Below are positions 46,172 through 54,886 of a stretch of 64,000 bases of DNA, piece by piece. Where the stretch lies: assembly GCA_026390595.1 (NCBI GenBank), contig JAPLFQ010000010.1:124001-188000 (forward strand), written 5' to 3'. The position numbers were made by a program, and so were the translations under genes. Numbering within the stretch: the first letter of the stretch is position 1; every line of letters starts with the position of its first letter. The notes beneath the pieces were generated by a model. The model was not told the origin of the DNA and did no database searches. It saw only the letters and a program-made list of their open reading frames with translations. Source of the stretch: Ignavibacteriales bacterium (GTDB taxonomy: Bacteria > Bacteroidota > Ignavibacteria > UBA10030).

Positions 46172-47536
46172 ATGGCCAGCACTTCAACTCGACGGTTTTC
46201 CAGGCTTCTCTTCGCTGTTCTCGCCCTTGCGCTTTTCGTGAGGCTCGGCTTTCTCTACCGGAATTGGAACAACCTCGATTTTGCAGCTTCCTATCTGATG
46301 CACGCCGAAGTCGCTCGCAACATCCTGAACGGTCACTGGTTTCAGCTCGACCAGCAGCATCTTCAGGACTACCTGCGCGAGTGCACCACACAATCGAGAC
46401 TCATCGATCAGCAGGACTTTCCGCCCCCAGCGCAGGAGCACCTTGTTCCGCTCTACAATGACGAAGGTGGGTATGGGCTCCTCCTCGCAGCGATATGGAA
46501 AATCACCGGTTCTCACCGTTGGTGGTATGTGCGCCTCCTGCAGGTACTGCTCGATGTGCTGATGTGCTGGTTTGTCTATCGGATCGGCAGGCAGGTCTTC
46601 AACGAACGAACAGGCCTCATCGCAGCGTTTGCCTACGCGTGCTTCATCCCCGGCATCGAGCTGGCGGTGCGCCCGCACCGGGATATTTGGGTAACGTTTC
46701 TGTTTATCATCACAGTCTACCAGTTGACCGCAATCGGTTCCGGACCACACACGTGGTGGCGCATCCTTGGCATCGGAATCGCAACCGGTATCGTGGCGTG
46801 GATGCGGTCCACCGTTCTGCTGTTTGTCATCCTGATGATACCCATGGTGTTCGTGATGAGACCGCCGCGGGAAGCGTTGCGCTTTTCTTTTCTGCTCCTC
46901 GTCGGATTTGTGCTGACCTTTTCGCCGTTGGTTGTTCGCAACTACGTGGTCTTCAACAAGTTCATGGCCACGCGGGGAGTCTTCTGGCATTCCTTCTGGG
47001 CCGGAGTGGGTCAGATGCCGAACCCATACGCAGTACGCGACGATGACGAAACAATCATCCGCTTTGCCCGGTCCCTCGACTCCAGCGCACAGTATGAAAC
47101 CGATTACTATGAGCAGGTCTTGAAACGCGAAGCTCTGACATACGTCAGCATCCACCCGTTCCTGTATGCAGGCTCAGTACTGAAGCGGGGAGTCGTGTTC
47201 GTGTTTCCAAAAATCGGGCGGGAGTTGTTCTTTCAGCCGCAGCTTCCACAGCATGTGACGGGAACGCTGAATACATCCTTCGGAAAAATCATGCTGATGA
47301 TTGTCGACGGCTTGTTCACAGGGTGTTTCCTCGCCGGCCTCTGGCTGACACGACGACGATGGCGGGACCTGGCGGTTTTGTGTTACCCCTACGTATATAC
47401 ACTGGTGACGCTCGCGCCGTTCTATCTGGTCGGACGGAATATCATGAATGTGTACTTCGTGGTCCTGATCGTCGGGTCGGTTACGCTCTCATATCTCTGG
47501 GATAGGTTCAAACCAGCCCCATCCAGCGCCTCCTGA
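46172..47536 (+). CDS. GT39-like (ArnT/PMT-like) membrane glycosyltransferase
   Basis: A 454-residue polytopic membrane protein with about 9 to 10 hydrophobic segments. The first extracytoplasmic loop has NNLDFAASYLMHAEVARNILNGHWFQLDQQHLQDYLREC, with the acidic residues and layout of the GT-C fold; GLLLAAIWKITGSHRWWYVRLLQVLLDVL follows. It is the last gene of the polysaccharide locus and converges on a minus-strand gene 46 bp away. Its placement next to a GtrB-like enzyme suggests the two act together. ArnT-like conservation is weaker than in the 21122 protein. Confidence 0.78.
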   Translation: MASTSTRRFSRLLFAVLALALFVRLGFLYRNWNNLDFAASYLMHAEVARNILNGHWFQLDQQHLQDYLRECTTQSRLIDQQDFPPPAQEHLVPLYNDEGGYGLLLAAIWKITGSHRWWYVRLLQVLLDVLMCWFVYRIGRQVFNERTGLIAAFAYACFIPGIELAVRPHRDIWVTFLFIITVYQLTAIGSGPHTWWRILGIGIATGIVAWMRSTVLLFVILMIPMVFVMRPPREALRFSFLLLVGFVLTFSPLVVRNYVVFNKFMATRGVFWHSFWAGVGQMPNPYAVRDDDETIIRFARSLDSSAQYETDYYEQVLKREALTYVSIHPFLYAGSVLKRGVVFVFPKIGRELFFQPQLPQHVTGTLNTSFGKIMLMIVDGLFTGCFLAGLWLTRRRWRDLAVLCYPYVYTLVTLAPFYLVGRNIMNVYFVVLIVGSVTLSYLWDRFKPAPSSAS

Positions 47537-47582
47537 CTTCATCCTCCCAACTCTGCCGTAGTAGCGTCAACGACACTCATTA

Positions 47583-48233
47583 TCAGCTTTTCCTGAAACT
47601 TCGGACCGTTGATGCGAATGCGCCACCGTAGCAGACCATGCCAAGCGTCAGGAGTTCGTAGTGATACGGTTTCGGATACTGAAATCGAACCGCAGCATCT
47701 GTGTCGAGCATGAAGGAGACAAGAATTGCCGCCGAACCGAGGAGGGCAAGAGCGATAGTGGTCCGGGATGCCTGGAACGGACCGTGCTTTTCTTCTCTGT
47801 GAAGAATCAACCACCCACCAGCTATCATCGTCACCGAAACTGCGACCGGCGCAATGACAGGCCCGATCCAGGGAAATGGGATGAGAAATAGGATGTCCCA
47901 ATCGAAGACCGACGCCGGCCAATCGAGGACCAGTTTCAGCCAGACGTAATAGAAGATATCCCACACGCCGAATCCGATCAGGAAGTAGCTGAAACGCTGC
48001 CATCGGGTCATCCCTGCTATGAATCCCACCGTGATGAGCATGACAATCGTGGCCAGCTCGCGCACAAGTTCCACGGCAACGTTCGACATGATCGCCGGTT
48101 TCAAAGGAAATGCAAACCCTTCCGGGTAGAAGATCTGACGCAGGTAGACAACAACGCTTGATTCAACGAAGGCAAATGCAGCGGCAAAAAGGGCAACGAG
48201 GAGGATTGTTCGGGTACTCTTCATAGGTAGCAT
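47583..48233 (-). CDS. Membrane protein of unknown function
   Basis: A 216-residue protein with about six hydrophobic segments (for example TRTILLVALFAAAFAFVESSVVVYL, VRELATIVMLITVGFIAGM, IGPVIAPVAVSVTMIAGGWLIL). Between segments are FSYFLIGFGVWDIFYYVWLKLVLDWPASVFDWDILFLIPFPWIGP, conserved-looking tryptophans and aspartates. I do not recognise the family. An inner ATG at 48224 is possible. It lies downstream of a peptidase gene's terminator, so it is likely transcribed alone. Confidence 0.65.
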   Translation of the reverse strand: MLPMKSTRTILLVALFAAAFAFVESSVVVYLRQIFYPEGFAFPLKPAIMSNVAVELVRELATIVMLITVGFIAGMTRWQRFSYFLIGFGVWDIFYYVWLKLVLDWPASVFDWDILFLIPFPWIGPVIAPVAVSVTMIAGGWLILHREEKHGPFQASRTTIALALLGSAAILVSFMLDTDAAVRFQYPKPYHYELLTLGMVCYGGAFASTVRSFRKS

Positions 48234-48259
48234 GAATGCAGAACGGGAGTAGAAAGGAA

Positions 48260-48305
48260 AACGCTCCTGCCCATGCCCCTTGAATCTGGCATGAACAGGA
48301 GCGTT
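48260..48305 (-). terminator. Rho-independent terminator of the M28 peptidase gene
   Basis: AACGCTCCTG (48260-48269) pairs with CAGGAGCGTT (48296-48305), with an inner stem CATGCC/GGCATG. Read on the minus strand it continues TTCCTTTC. It lies 12 nt after the peptidase stop codon. Confidence 0.85.
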
Positions 48306-48316
48306 CTGAACAACGA

Positions 48317-50059
48317 CTAGTTACCGCCGGTACGTGCTGGCCGCGGCGCAGCTGCCGGCTTGCGCGGGAACATTTCATCGCGCATCGCCGCATTATACAG
48401 AAATGCAGCCATGATCGTCGATGCCTGCTTCATATCGTCCCCCTGAACTCGCTCGAACACGTCGGCGGTAGAATGGTGAACCCGCGTATCATATTCCAAC
48501 GGATCCTGGATGAACTGGAACCCAGGCAATCCAACGCCATCGAATGACAGGTGGTCAGTTCCACCTGTATTTTGAAGTGTAATCGTGGTCGCTCCCAACG
48601 AAGCGAACGGTGCAAACCACGCACGGAAAATTGTTCGGGCTGCTTCATTCCCCTGCAGATAAATACCGCGGAACTTGCCCGATCCGTTGTCGTGATTGAA
48701 ATAGACCGAGAGTTTTTCATGCTCAGGTTTCAGCTTCAGTTCGCCTCCGCCCCCTCCCATCATCGCCGCCATGCCGCCACCGCCGCCTGTGCGCTCACCA
48801 AAATGCTGAGCGACATATGAGCGCGAACCAATCAAGCCTTCCTCTTCAGCAGCCCAGAGTCCAATACGAATTGTCCTGCGCGGCTTGACACCGAGCGCCT
48901 GGAGAATACGGACAGCTTCCATCGACGCGGCAACGCCGGTGCCGTCATCGGATGCACCGGTGCCCCCCTGCCATGAATCCAGGTGACCACCCACCATGAC
49001 GACCTGGTCCTTGAGATCGGTGCCCGGGATTTCAGCAATGACATTGAACGACGAATCTGCCGGCGTCCAGGCGACATCCAGAGCCATTTCCACTTTCACC
49101 TTCTGGCCGTTTTCGATCATCCGTGCAAGCCGGTTGTACTGCTCTACGGCGACGGTGACCTGCGGAACAATCTGCGGAGCCTTCGCGTCATACGCGCTGA
49201 CGCGTTCATTGAACGGTGTCCCTGCAGGCTGTGGAACGGTCGCCGAAGCGACAAAAATGGTGCCTCCGTCCCCTCGTCCTGCGTCAAGCACCACGAGCGC
49301 GCCTTCCTTCTGGCAGAACTCGAGTTTCTTCGGACCGATAGTCTGAGCTTCCGTCCGCTCTGCGATAATTCTCGTGATGGTTGCTTCATCAGCATCCGGC
49401 TGGCTCTGCTTGATCATGGCACGCATCATTGAGTCGCGCGCTGCCGGAGTCATCTGGCCGAATTGCCCGCGGCGCCCGCCGCCGGCTTCCGGCAATCCTG
49501 CGTTCGCCATTTTCAGCAACTCGGCGTCCGTCAACCGGTGTCCTTCTGCTTCAAAGTGTGCTGGGACTTCGCGTACGGGACTGATAAGGACAATCTTCCC
49601 TTTCAGTTTTCCTTTGTAGCTTTCCAGCTCAGCTTCGTTCTTGACGTTCAGGAATACAACATCGCCGGTTACAGATCCCTTGATGCCCGGTGTCCACGCC
49701 TTGGGGTACGCCGTGATCGGGAAGCCCTTTGGTTGAAGAGCCGTCATATAGAAACGCTTCAGCGTCCACCCTTTTGCGACCGGTCCGGATTTCTCCATGT
49801 GAATATTCTGCAATCCCCACGAAGCGAGCTTCTGACTCACCCACGCTCCCGCTTCCTTGTAGTCCGGTGAGCCGGCCAGCCTTGGGCCATAGACGTCGCT
49901 GAGAACGCTCAGGATGTCCATCACCTGAGATTTCTTCAATCCTTCTTCCTTGATCTTGTTGATCATGATTGTGTCAACCTTTTCGGGCGCCATTTGTGCG
50001 ACACCGAACGACGCGACCACGAGCACGAGCACGACAACGCAGAGTACGCGTTTCATCAT
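48317..50059 (-). CDS. Secreted M28-family zinc aminopeptidase
   Basis: A 580-residue exported metallopeptidase. The signal peptide is MMKRVLCVVVLVLVVASFGVAQ. A PA-domain-like insert follows (GDVVFLNVKNEAELESYKGKLKGKIVLISPV). The M28 core has VVMVGGHLDSWQGGTGASDDGTGVAASMEAV with the zinc-ligand histidine and aspartates, LWAAEEEGLIGS with the catalytic and ligand glutamates, FNHDNGSGK and a final VHHSTADVFERV histidine. A glycine/methionine-rich stretch (GERTGGGGGMAAMMGGGGGE) splits the core. The ATG at 50059 has AGGAGG 9 nt upstream; the frame extends to 50206 without family character. It probably degrades peptides in the envelope or outside. Confidence 0.92.
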   Translation of the reverse strand: MMKRVLCVVVLVLVVASFGVAQMAPEKVDTIMINKIKEEGLKKSQVMDILSVLSDVYGPRLAGSPDYKEAGAWVSQKLASWGLQNIHMEKSGPVAKGWTLKRFYMTALQPKGFPITAYPKAWTPGIKGSVTGDVVFLNVKNEAELESYKGKLKGKIVLISPVREVPAHFEAEGHRLTDAELLKMANAGLPEAGGGRRGQFGQMTPAARDSMMRAMIKQSQPDADEATITRIIAERTEAQTIGPKKLEFCQKEGALVVLDAGRGDGGTIFVASATVPQPAGTPFNERVSAYDAKAPQIVPQVTVAVEQYNRLARMIENGQKVKVEMALDVAWTPADSSFNVIAEIPGTDLKDQVVMVGGHLDSWQGGTGASDDGTGVAASMEAVRILQALGVKPRRTIRIGLWAAEEEGLIGSRSYVAQHFGERTGGGGGMAAMMGGGGGELKLKPEHEKLSVYFNHDNGSGKFRGIYLQGNEAARTIFRAWFAPFASLGATTITLQNTGGTDHLSFDGVGLPGFQFIQDPLEYDTRVHHSTADVFERVQGDDMKQASTIMAAFLYNAAMRDEMFPRKPAAAPRPARTGGN

Positions 50060-50464
50060 GTCGGGAGTCCTCCTTGATTGGGAAATGAGACGTGAGAGAT
50101 GATTATGAAAAACGATTTCGATGCCGTAGTACCTGAAGTGTAAGAATAGACGAAAGAGCAGTAAAAAAGTAGCGCAAAATGACTGTTTTTCTTCTGACCG
50201 CCGCACAGATCTGGAACGACCGTCTGAGAGACGTTGAATCTAAGATGGGTAACACCTGGAGATGAATCTTGAAAACCACCTGCAAATCGAATTCCCATAG
50301 TTGATAATCGCGAATTCTTTAGAGAAAACAAAGAAATCTGCTCTCACAAACCGTGATTTCACGGTATTCGCAAAAAATGCTTGACTGCCTCGTTTTTTTT
50401 CTCCAGTATTCCATGGGGAGTTCGTTATAATCCCTCCTTTTCTGACCGGACATCTGTGATCCAT
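50060..50464. other. Divergent intergenic region with a palindrome and a TATAAT box
   Basis: About 400 bp between the M28 peptidase and MshEN genes. It contains a perfect palindrome CCGTGATTTCACGG (50351-50364) that could be an operator. On the plus strand TATAAT is at 50426-50431, 33 nt before the MshEN ATG, without a clear -35 element. No convincing coding frame. Confidence 0.45.
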
Positions 50465-50725
50465 ATGATAGACCTCAACACCGTGTATGTGGAACCCGCG
50501 GCTCTGAAGCTGATCTCCAAGCGAATTGCGCTGGAGCTGACCATCATTCCGATATCGTTGCAGAATGACGTCGTCATTGTCGCTGTCCCCGAGCTTTTTC
50601 GCCGCAGGCTTCTGACCGACGTACGCTTCATCTTGGGGAAGAAGACAAAAGTCAAAGCCGTATCTGCCTCTCGCGACTCCATCGTCGCCGCCATTCACCG
50701 TCTCTACGGAAACTCCGAGAACTGA
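50465..50725 (+). CDS. Stand-alone MshEN/GspE N-terminal-like domain protein
   Basis: An 86-residue protein. The sequence DLNTVYVEPAALKLISKRIALELTIIPISLQNDVVIVAVPELFRRRLLTDVRFILGKKTKVKAVSASRDSIVAAIHRLYG resembles the N-terminal T2SSE_N/MshEN domain of GspE/PilB ATPases, a fold known to bind c-di-GMP in MshE. It lacks any ATPase domain, and none follows. It may be an independent c-di-GMP-binding or adaptor protein, or a remnant. The MshEN c-di-GMP motif residues are not clearly present. The ATG at 50465 is the first plausible start. Confidence 0.68.
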   Translation: MIDLNTVYVEPAALKLISKRIALELTIIPISLQNDVVIVAVPELFRRRLLTDVRFILGKKTKVKAVSASRDSIVAAIHRLYGNSEN

Positions 50726-50916
50726 CGGCCCAGACACGGTGCCTCCTCAAACCACCTGAACCCAGCCGCACTCCGCACAAATCACATACGCATCCTATTC
50801 GATATTCGCCCCTGAATCTCCGCAAGTACTGACTCGTTGCCATTTCTGATTTCGCCGCGGAACATTGCTTCGTCTGTCGCCCCGGTTCTTTCTCCTCGTT
50901 TCTGATTCCTCATGTT

Positions 50917-50936
50917 CCTTAGAGAACTCCCTAAGG
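50917..50936 (+). promoter_or_regulatory. Leader hairpin of the DUF3276 gene
   Basis: CCTTAG (50917-50922) pairs with CTAAGG (50931-50936), extended by flanking A/T pairs to about 8 bp. It lies 39 nt upstream of the ATG in the presumed 5' leader. Possible mRNA-stability or regulatory hairpin. Confidence 0.35.
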
Positions 50937-50974
50937 ACAATCCACACTCATACACTAACCGTACGGAGGTTGCT

Positions 50975-51196
50975 ATGCCTAATACCAGTGCTCTCTACTC
51001 CACGATGGTCCGCTCGGGCCGCACGACGTACTTCATCGATCTCAAGGAAGCCAAGAACGGCCACAAATACCTCTCCATCAGTGAGAATAAGATTGACGGA
51101 GAAGAGAAGAAACGTGTGACGGTCAGAGTCTTCGGCGAATCCATCGAAGAGTTCCAGAAAGCCGTCAATGACGCAGCCGCGGCCATAGCGCAGTAG
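50975..51196 (+). CDS. DUF3276 / Pur-alpha-like nucleic-acid-binding protein
   Basis: A 73-residue protein, MPNTSALYSTMVRSGRTTYFIDLKEAKNGHKYLSISENKI, with a conserved TYFxDLKEAKNGxKYLxISE pattern of bacterial PUR-repeat proteins (DUF3276), common in Bacteroidota and spirochaetes (BpuR). Single PUR repeats dimerise and bind single-stranded DNA or RNA, and BpuR controls translation. GGAGG lies 5 nt before the ATG at 50975, fixing the start. It is monocistronic and followed by the M3 peptidase gene. Confidence 0.88.
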   Translation: MPNTSALYSTMVRSGRTTYFIDLKEAKNGHKYLSISENKIDGEEKKRVTVRVFGESIEEFQKAVNDAAAAIAQ

Positions 51197-51302
51197 TTCA
51201 GCGCGTCGGACGTCGGCATACAGGGTCGGCCCACGCGGAGGGCCGACCCACCCTTACCCTTCCTGCCCGCTTTCCCGTACTTTATTTTTTCCAAGAATCC
51301 CG

Positions 51303-51309
51303 TATATTG
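51303..51309 (+). promoter_or_regulatory. Weak promoter-like element of the M3 peptidase gene
   Basis: TATATTG, a partial match to TAnnTTTG, 50 nt upstream of the peptidase ATG, preceded by a T-rich stretch (TACTTTATTTTTTCC). Support is weak. Confidence 0.25.
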
Positions 51310-51358
51310 TTCCCACCCCTGCACCGTTTACCAAACCACTTCTTCGAAGGATCATTCT

Positions 51359-53464
51359 ATGAGACTCACACTCCTCGTGTGCCTGGGCCTCTCGCTTCTT
51401 TCTGCTCTCAGCGTTGCTCAGCAGAATCAGGCGGCAACCGGCTCAAATCCCTTCTTCAGCGAATACACAACTCCCTTCAAGACTCCTCCTTTCCACCTCA
51501 TCAAGTTTGAACACTACATGCCTGCATTTCTGAAAGGCATGGAGGTGCATAAGGAGGAAATTGAAGCGATCATCACCAGCGCCGAACCACCGACGTTCGA
51601 GAACACGATCGTGGCTCTCGAGCATTCGGGCGCATTGCTCGACAAGGTGAATGCAGTCTTTGGCAGCCTCCGCGGTGCAAACACCACCGATGAGCTGCAG
51701 AAAATCGCCAACGAAGTTACGCCTCTCCTCTCGAAGCACCGGGATGACATCAATCTCAATCCGAAGCTCTTCCTACGCGTCAAAGCGGTGTACGAAAAAC
51801 GCAAGACAGCGCACCTGAACGCAGAACAGTTGAGACTGCTTGAGAACGCGTACAAGGATTTTGTCCGCGGCGGGGCAAATCTCGCCGGCGAAAAGAAGGA
51901 GCGTTTCCGCGCGATCAACGAGGAATCGTCGATGCTTCGGCTGAAGTTCGAGGAAAACGTCCTCAAGGAAACGAATGATTTCAAATTGATTGTTGACCGC
52001 CAGGAAGACCTCGCGGGTCTTCCTCAGTCTGCCATTGACGGCGCAGCAGAAGCCGCGAAGCGAGCAAAACTCGAAGGGAAGTGGGTATTCACGGTGCAGA
52101 AGCCGAGCATGCTTCCCTTCTTGCAATATGGTGAGAACCGGTCGCTGCGTGAGAAGTTGTTGAAAGGCTATATCATGCGTGGCGATCAGGGTAACCAATA
52201 TGACAACAAGGAGATTGTCGCGAAGATCGCTGCCCTGCGGGTGGAGCGCGCACATCTCCTGGGGTACAAGACTCACGCCGATTTTGTTCTCGAAGTGAAC
52301 ATGGCGAAAAACCCCAGGACGGTCTATGAGTTCCTGAACAAGATCTGGAGACCCGCATTGAAGATGGCGAAGCAGGAACGAGCCGCCATGCAGGCGATGA
52401 TCACAAGCGAAGGAAAGAGTTTCAAGCTCGAAGCATGGGACTGGTGGTATTACGCGGAAAAGATCCGGAAAGCCAAATACGATCTGGACGAGAACGAACT
52501 GCGACCGTATTTTCTGCTCGACAATGTCAGAAAGGGAGCGTTTGACGTCGCTGGAAGGCTCTATGGAATTGAGTTCTTTGAGCGCAAGGATATTCCGACC
52601 TATTCAGACGAGGTGACGGTTTTCGAAGTCAAACGCAAGGACGGGTCCCACGTTGGCATCCTCTACACCGACTATTTCCCCAGACCCGGGAAGCGCGCCG
52701 GCGCGTGGTGCAGTTCGTACCGCCGGCAGGAGCGGGTCGGTGAAACATTCGTGACGCCGCTGATGTACAACGTCGGGAATTTTTCCAGGCCGGCCGGCGA
52801 CCGACCTGCCCTCCTGAGTCTTGAAGAAGCGGGAACACTCTTCCACGAATTCGGACACGCCCTCCATGGCCTCCTTTCGAACGTGACCTACAGGGGACTG
52901 CCCGTGCCGAGAGATTTCGTGGAGCTGCCGTCACAAATCATGGAAAACTGGGCATTTGAGCCCGAAGTGTTGAAATCGTACGCGCGCCATTACAAGTCTG
53001 GCGAAGTCATTCCGCAGTCGCTCATCGACAAGATCCAGAAGGCGGGAAAATTCAACCAGGGTTTCACGACGGTGGAATACCTCGCCGCCTCATTCCTCGA
53101 TATGGACTGGCACACGCTGACGGACACGAAGCCGGTCGACGGTACGATGTTCGAAAAGAAATCACTCGACAAGTTGGAGCTCATTCCGGAGATTGTCGTC
53201 CGCTACCGGAGTCCGTACTTCGCTCATATTTTCAGCGGCGGCTATTCATCCGGCTACTACAGCTACATCTGGGCTGAGGTCCTGGTTGAAGATGCGTTTG
53301 AGGCATTCAAGGAGAAGGGATTATTCGACCAGGCAACGGCAACGTCGTTCCGCAAAAATATTCTCGAACGGGGCGGATCGGAGGATGCGATGAAGATGTA
53401 CGAGCGCTTCCGGGGAAAGAAACCGACAATCGAGCCGCTTCTGAAGAAACGCGGACTTCTGTGA
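51359..53464 (+). CDS. Secreted M3-family oligopeptidase (Dcp-like)
   Basis: A 701-residue exported zinc oligopeptidase. A signal peptide (MRLTLLVCLGLSLLSALSVAQ) precedes a long helical domain. The zinc site is LFHEFGHALHGLL (H496-E497-F-G-H500), with the third ligand glutamate in VELPSQIMENWAFEPEVL. RPAGDRPALLSLEEAGTLF before it and YSSGYYSYIWAEVLVEDAFEAF after it are M3/Dcp hallmarks. The family trims short peptides; a periplasmic or extracellular role is inferred from the signal peptide. Preceded by the Pur-alpha-like gene on the same strand. Confidence 0.94.
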   Translation: MRLTLLVCLGLSLLSALSVAQQNQAATGSNPFFSEYTTPFKTPPFHLIKFEHYMPAFLKGMEVHKEEIEAIITSAEPPTFENTIVALEHSGALLDKVNAVFGSLRGANTTDELQKIANEVTPLLSKHRDDINLNPKLFLRVKAVYEKRKTAHLNAEQLRLLENAYKDFVRGGANLAGEKKERFRAINEESSMLRLKFEENVLKETNDFKLIVDRQEDLAGLPQSAIDGAAEAAKRAKLEGKWVFTVQKPSMLPFLQYGENRSLREKLLKGYIMRGDQGNQYDNKEIVAKIAALRVERAHLLGYKTHADFVLEVNMAKNPRTVYEFLNKIWRPALKMAKQERAAMQAMITSEGKSFKLEAWDWWYYAEKIRKAKYDLDENELRPYFLLDNVRKGAFDVAGRLYGIEFFERKDIPTYSDEVTVFEVKRKDGSHVGILYTDYFPRPGKRAGAWCSSYRRQERVGETFVTPLMYNVGNFSRPAGDRPALLSLEEAGTLFHEFGHALHGLLSNVTYRGLPVPRDFVELPSQIMENWAFEPEVLKSYARHYKSGEVIPQSLIDKIQKAGKFNQGFTTVEYLAASFLDMDWHTLTDTKPVDGTMFEKKSLDKLELIPEIVVRYRSPYFAHIFSGGYSSGYYSYIWAEVLVEDAFEAFKEKGLFDQATATSFRKNILERGGSEDAMKMYERFRGKKPTIEPLLKKRGLL

Positions 53465-53591
53465 GGAAAAACGTTGCATCAAGGGCACATCGACCGAATT
53501 CGGCATGCGTGAGATGAAGAGCGCGATGAGCCCCGGTTCGGCGACACCAGCGTAGAGATCATTTCCGACATACCTAACCCAGACAAGATGC

Positions 53592-53707
53592 GGCTGTCCC
53601 ATATGTAGGTCGAAATGTCATTTCGACCACGTTGAGGATTCCAAAATCGTTGGGACTGAAAGAACCTCCACGCAACTCAAGGGGTTGTTATTACTTTTGG
53701 GACAGCC
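53592..53707. mobile_element. MITE-like element with GGCTGTCCCA ends
   Basis: A 116-bp element with perfect 10-bp terminal inverted repeats GGCTGTCCCA (53592-53601) and TGGGACAGCC (53698-53707). It contains a perfect palindrome GGTCGAAAT-GTC-ATTTCGACC (53608-53628). No coding capacity. The ends resemble those of some DDE-transposase insertion sequences. It lies between convergent genes, so it could also end both transcripts. No obvious target-site duplication. Confidence 0.7.
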
Positions 53708-53739
53708 TCTTTGCTGTTGGCAAACCGAACCCACGTAAC

Positions 53740-54864
53740 TCAGAAATGCAGATTGAGGAAGGGAAGGATCCTGAGATACTCGGGATTGTTCTCGGCCCAG
53801 TTGATGATCCCAATCTGAACACCGAAGAGCTCGGTCGCGTGATTGAACAGGCCGATGGAAATCCCGCGTTGAGTCCCCTCAACCCGGTTGTAGCCCCCTA
53901 CCGTAAGTCCCCGTGTATTCTCTGCAATCGTCATGAGGACGCTGACATTGATTCCTGAGAGTTCCTTTGCTCTGATGCGGTAAACGCCGACATTGATTCC
54001 CCGCATGGTGATCTCGTCATCCGGTTTGTCACTTCGCAGATCTCCCAAAGTAATATTCAGCCCCTCGATATCTTTTTTTGAAACGATCCCGATTCCGCCA
54101 ACAGTCAATCCTCTGATCCCCCCCAATCCCAAGACCGCGAGACCTCCGATGGTGACTCCGCGAACAGTACCTTCGGAGACGACGGCCAATCCGCCAAAGC
54201 TGAGACCGCTCACGCCCCCAGTGCCCACAATAGCGAGACCTCCTAAGTTGATACCACTCAACGTTCCTTGAGTGACGGCAGCCATCCCGCCGACATTCAC
54301 ACCTGTAAGAGCTTCCTTTCCCACGACGGCCAGCCCGCCAATGCTAACTCCGGCTGTCGATCCCTCCGTGACAACCGCCAATCCTCCGATCGAGATTCCG
54401 GCCATGGTGTTGACGCTCTTCAGTCCTTTTACTTCACCGGCACCGACGACGGCGAGACCCCCTACATTGACCCCAACAAGTGATCCCTGCGACACGACTG
54501 CCAGTCCGCCCAGCGACAGTCCTGTGATTGTGCTCCTTCCAATGACGGCAAGTCCGCCGACGGAGATACCGTTGAGGGTGGCTGCTCCCGAGGCGACTAC
54601 ACCGAGCGACACACCATTGATAGTGCCAGACATTGGATCGGAAGGCTTCCACAGCGTGAAGTTGAGGCCATTGATTTCTTCCACACCGGCATCGCTCCAA
54701 TTGAAGCGCAGACCGTTGTGCCTCGGAGAATTGCCAAAGCAGATTCCGTTGTTGCCAACGCCAAGAGTCAATGCGCTTCCTGGGCCTCCCATATCTTCTT
54801 GCGCCGGGGCAAACGAAACGATCAGAAGTGCGAGAAACACTGTGAAACGAAAAGTCCTCAACAT
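53740..54864 (-). CDS. Secreted protein of ten 16-residue GG[LM]A[VI] repeats
   Basis: A 374-residue exported protein. After a signal peptide (MLRTFRFTVFLALLIVSFAPAQ) and about 60 residues, residues 84-270 are tandem repeats of 16 residues with consensus G-[VIL]-x-[VIL]-GG-[LM]-A-[VI]-[VIS]-x-x-G-x-[VIL]-x. A 9-residue interruption, GLKSVNTMA, breaks the regular spacing once. More diverged repeats continue to the end. Such short glycine-spaced periodicity suggests a beta-solenoid. Similar surface repeat proteins exist in leptospires and Bacteroidota (LA_2272-like). It starts 22 nt after the stop of the multi-PAS phosphatase gene, with AGAGGA as ribosome-binding site, so it is its operon partner. 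Confidence 0.8.
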   Translation of the reverse strand: MLRTFRFTVFLALLIVSFAPAQEDMGGPGSALTLGVGNNGICFGNSPRHNGLRFNWSDAGVEEINGLNFTLWKPSDPMSGTINGVSLGVVASGAATLNGISVGGLAVIGRSTITGLSLGGLAVVSQGSLVGVNVGGLAVVGAGEVKGLKSVNTMAGISIGGLAVVTEGSTAGVSIGGLAVVGKEALTGVNVGGMAAVTQGTLSGINLGGLAIVGTGGVSGLSFGGLAVVSEGTVRGVTIGGLAVLGLGGIRGLTVGGIGIVSKKDIEGLNITLGDLRSDKPDDEITMRGINVGVYRIRAKELSGINVSVLMTIAENTRGLTVGGYNRVEGTQRGISIGLFNHATELFGVQIGIINWAENNPEYLRILPFLNLHF

Positions 54865-54886
54865 TGATCCTCTTTGTTCAAAAGAA

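Noticed and set aside
46184-47155. 323-codon minus-strand frame under the last GT39-like gene
   Set aside because: Antisense shadow, charged low-complexity translation, no start signal.
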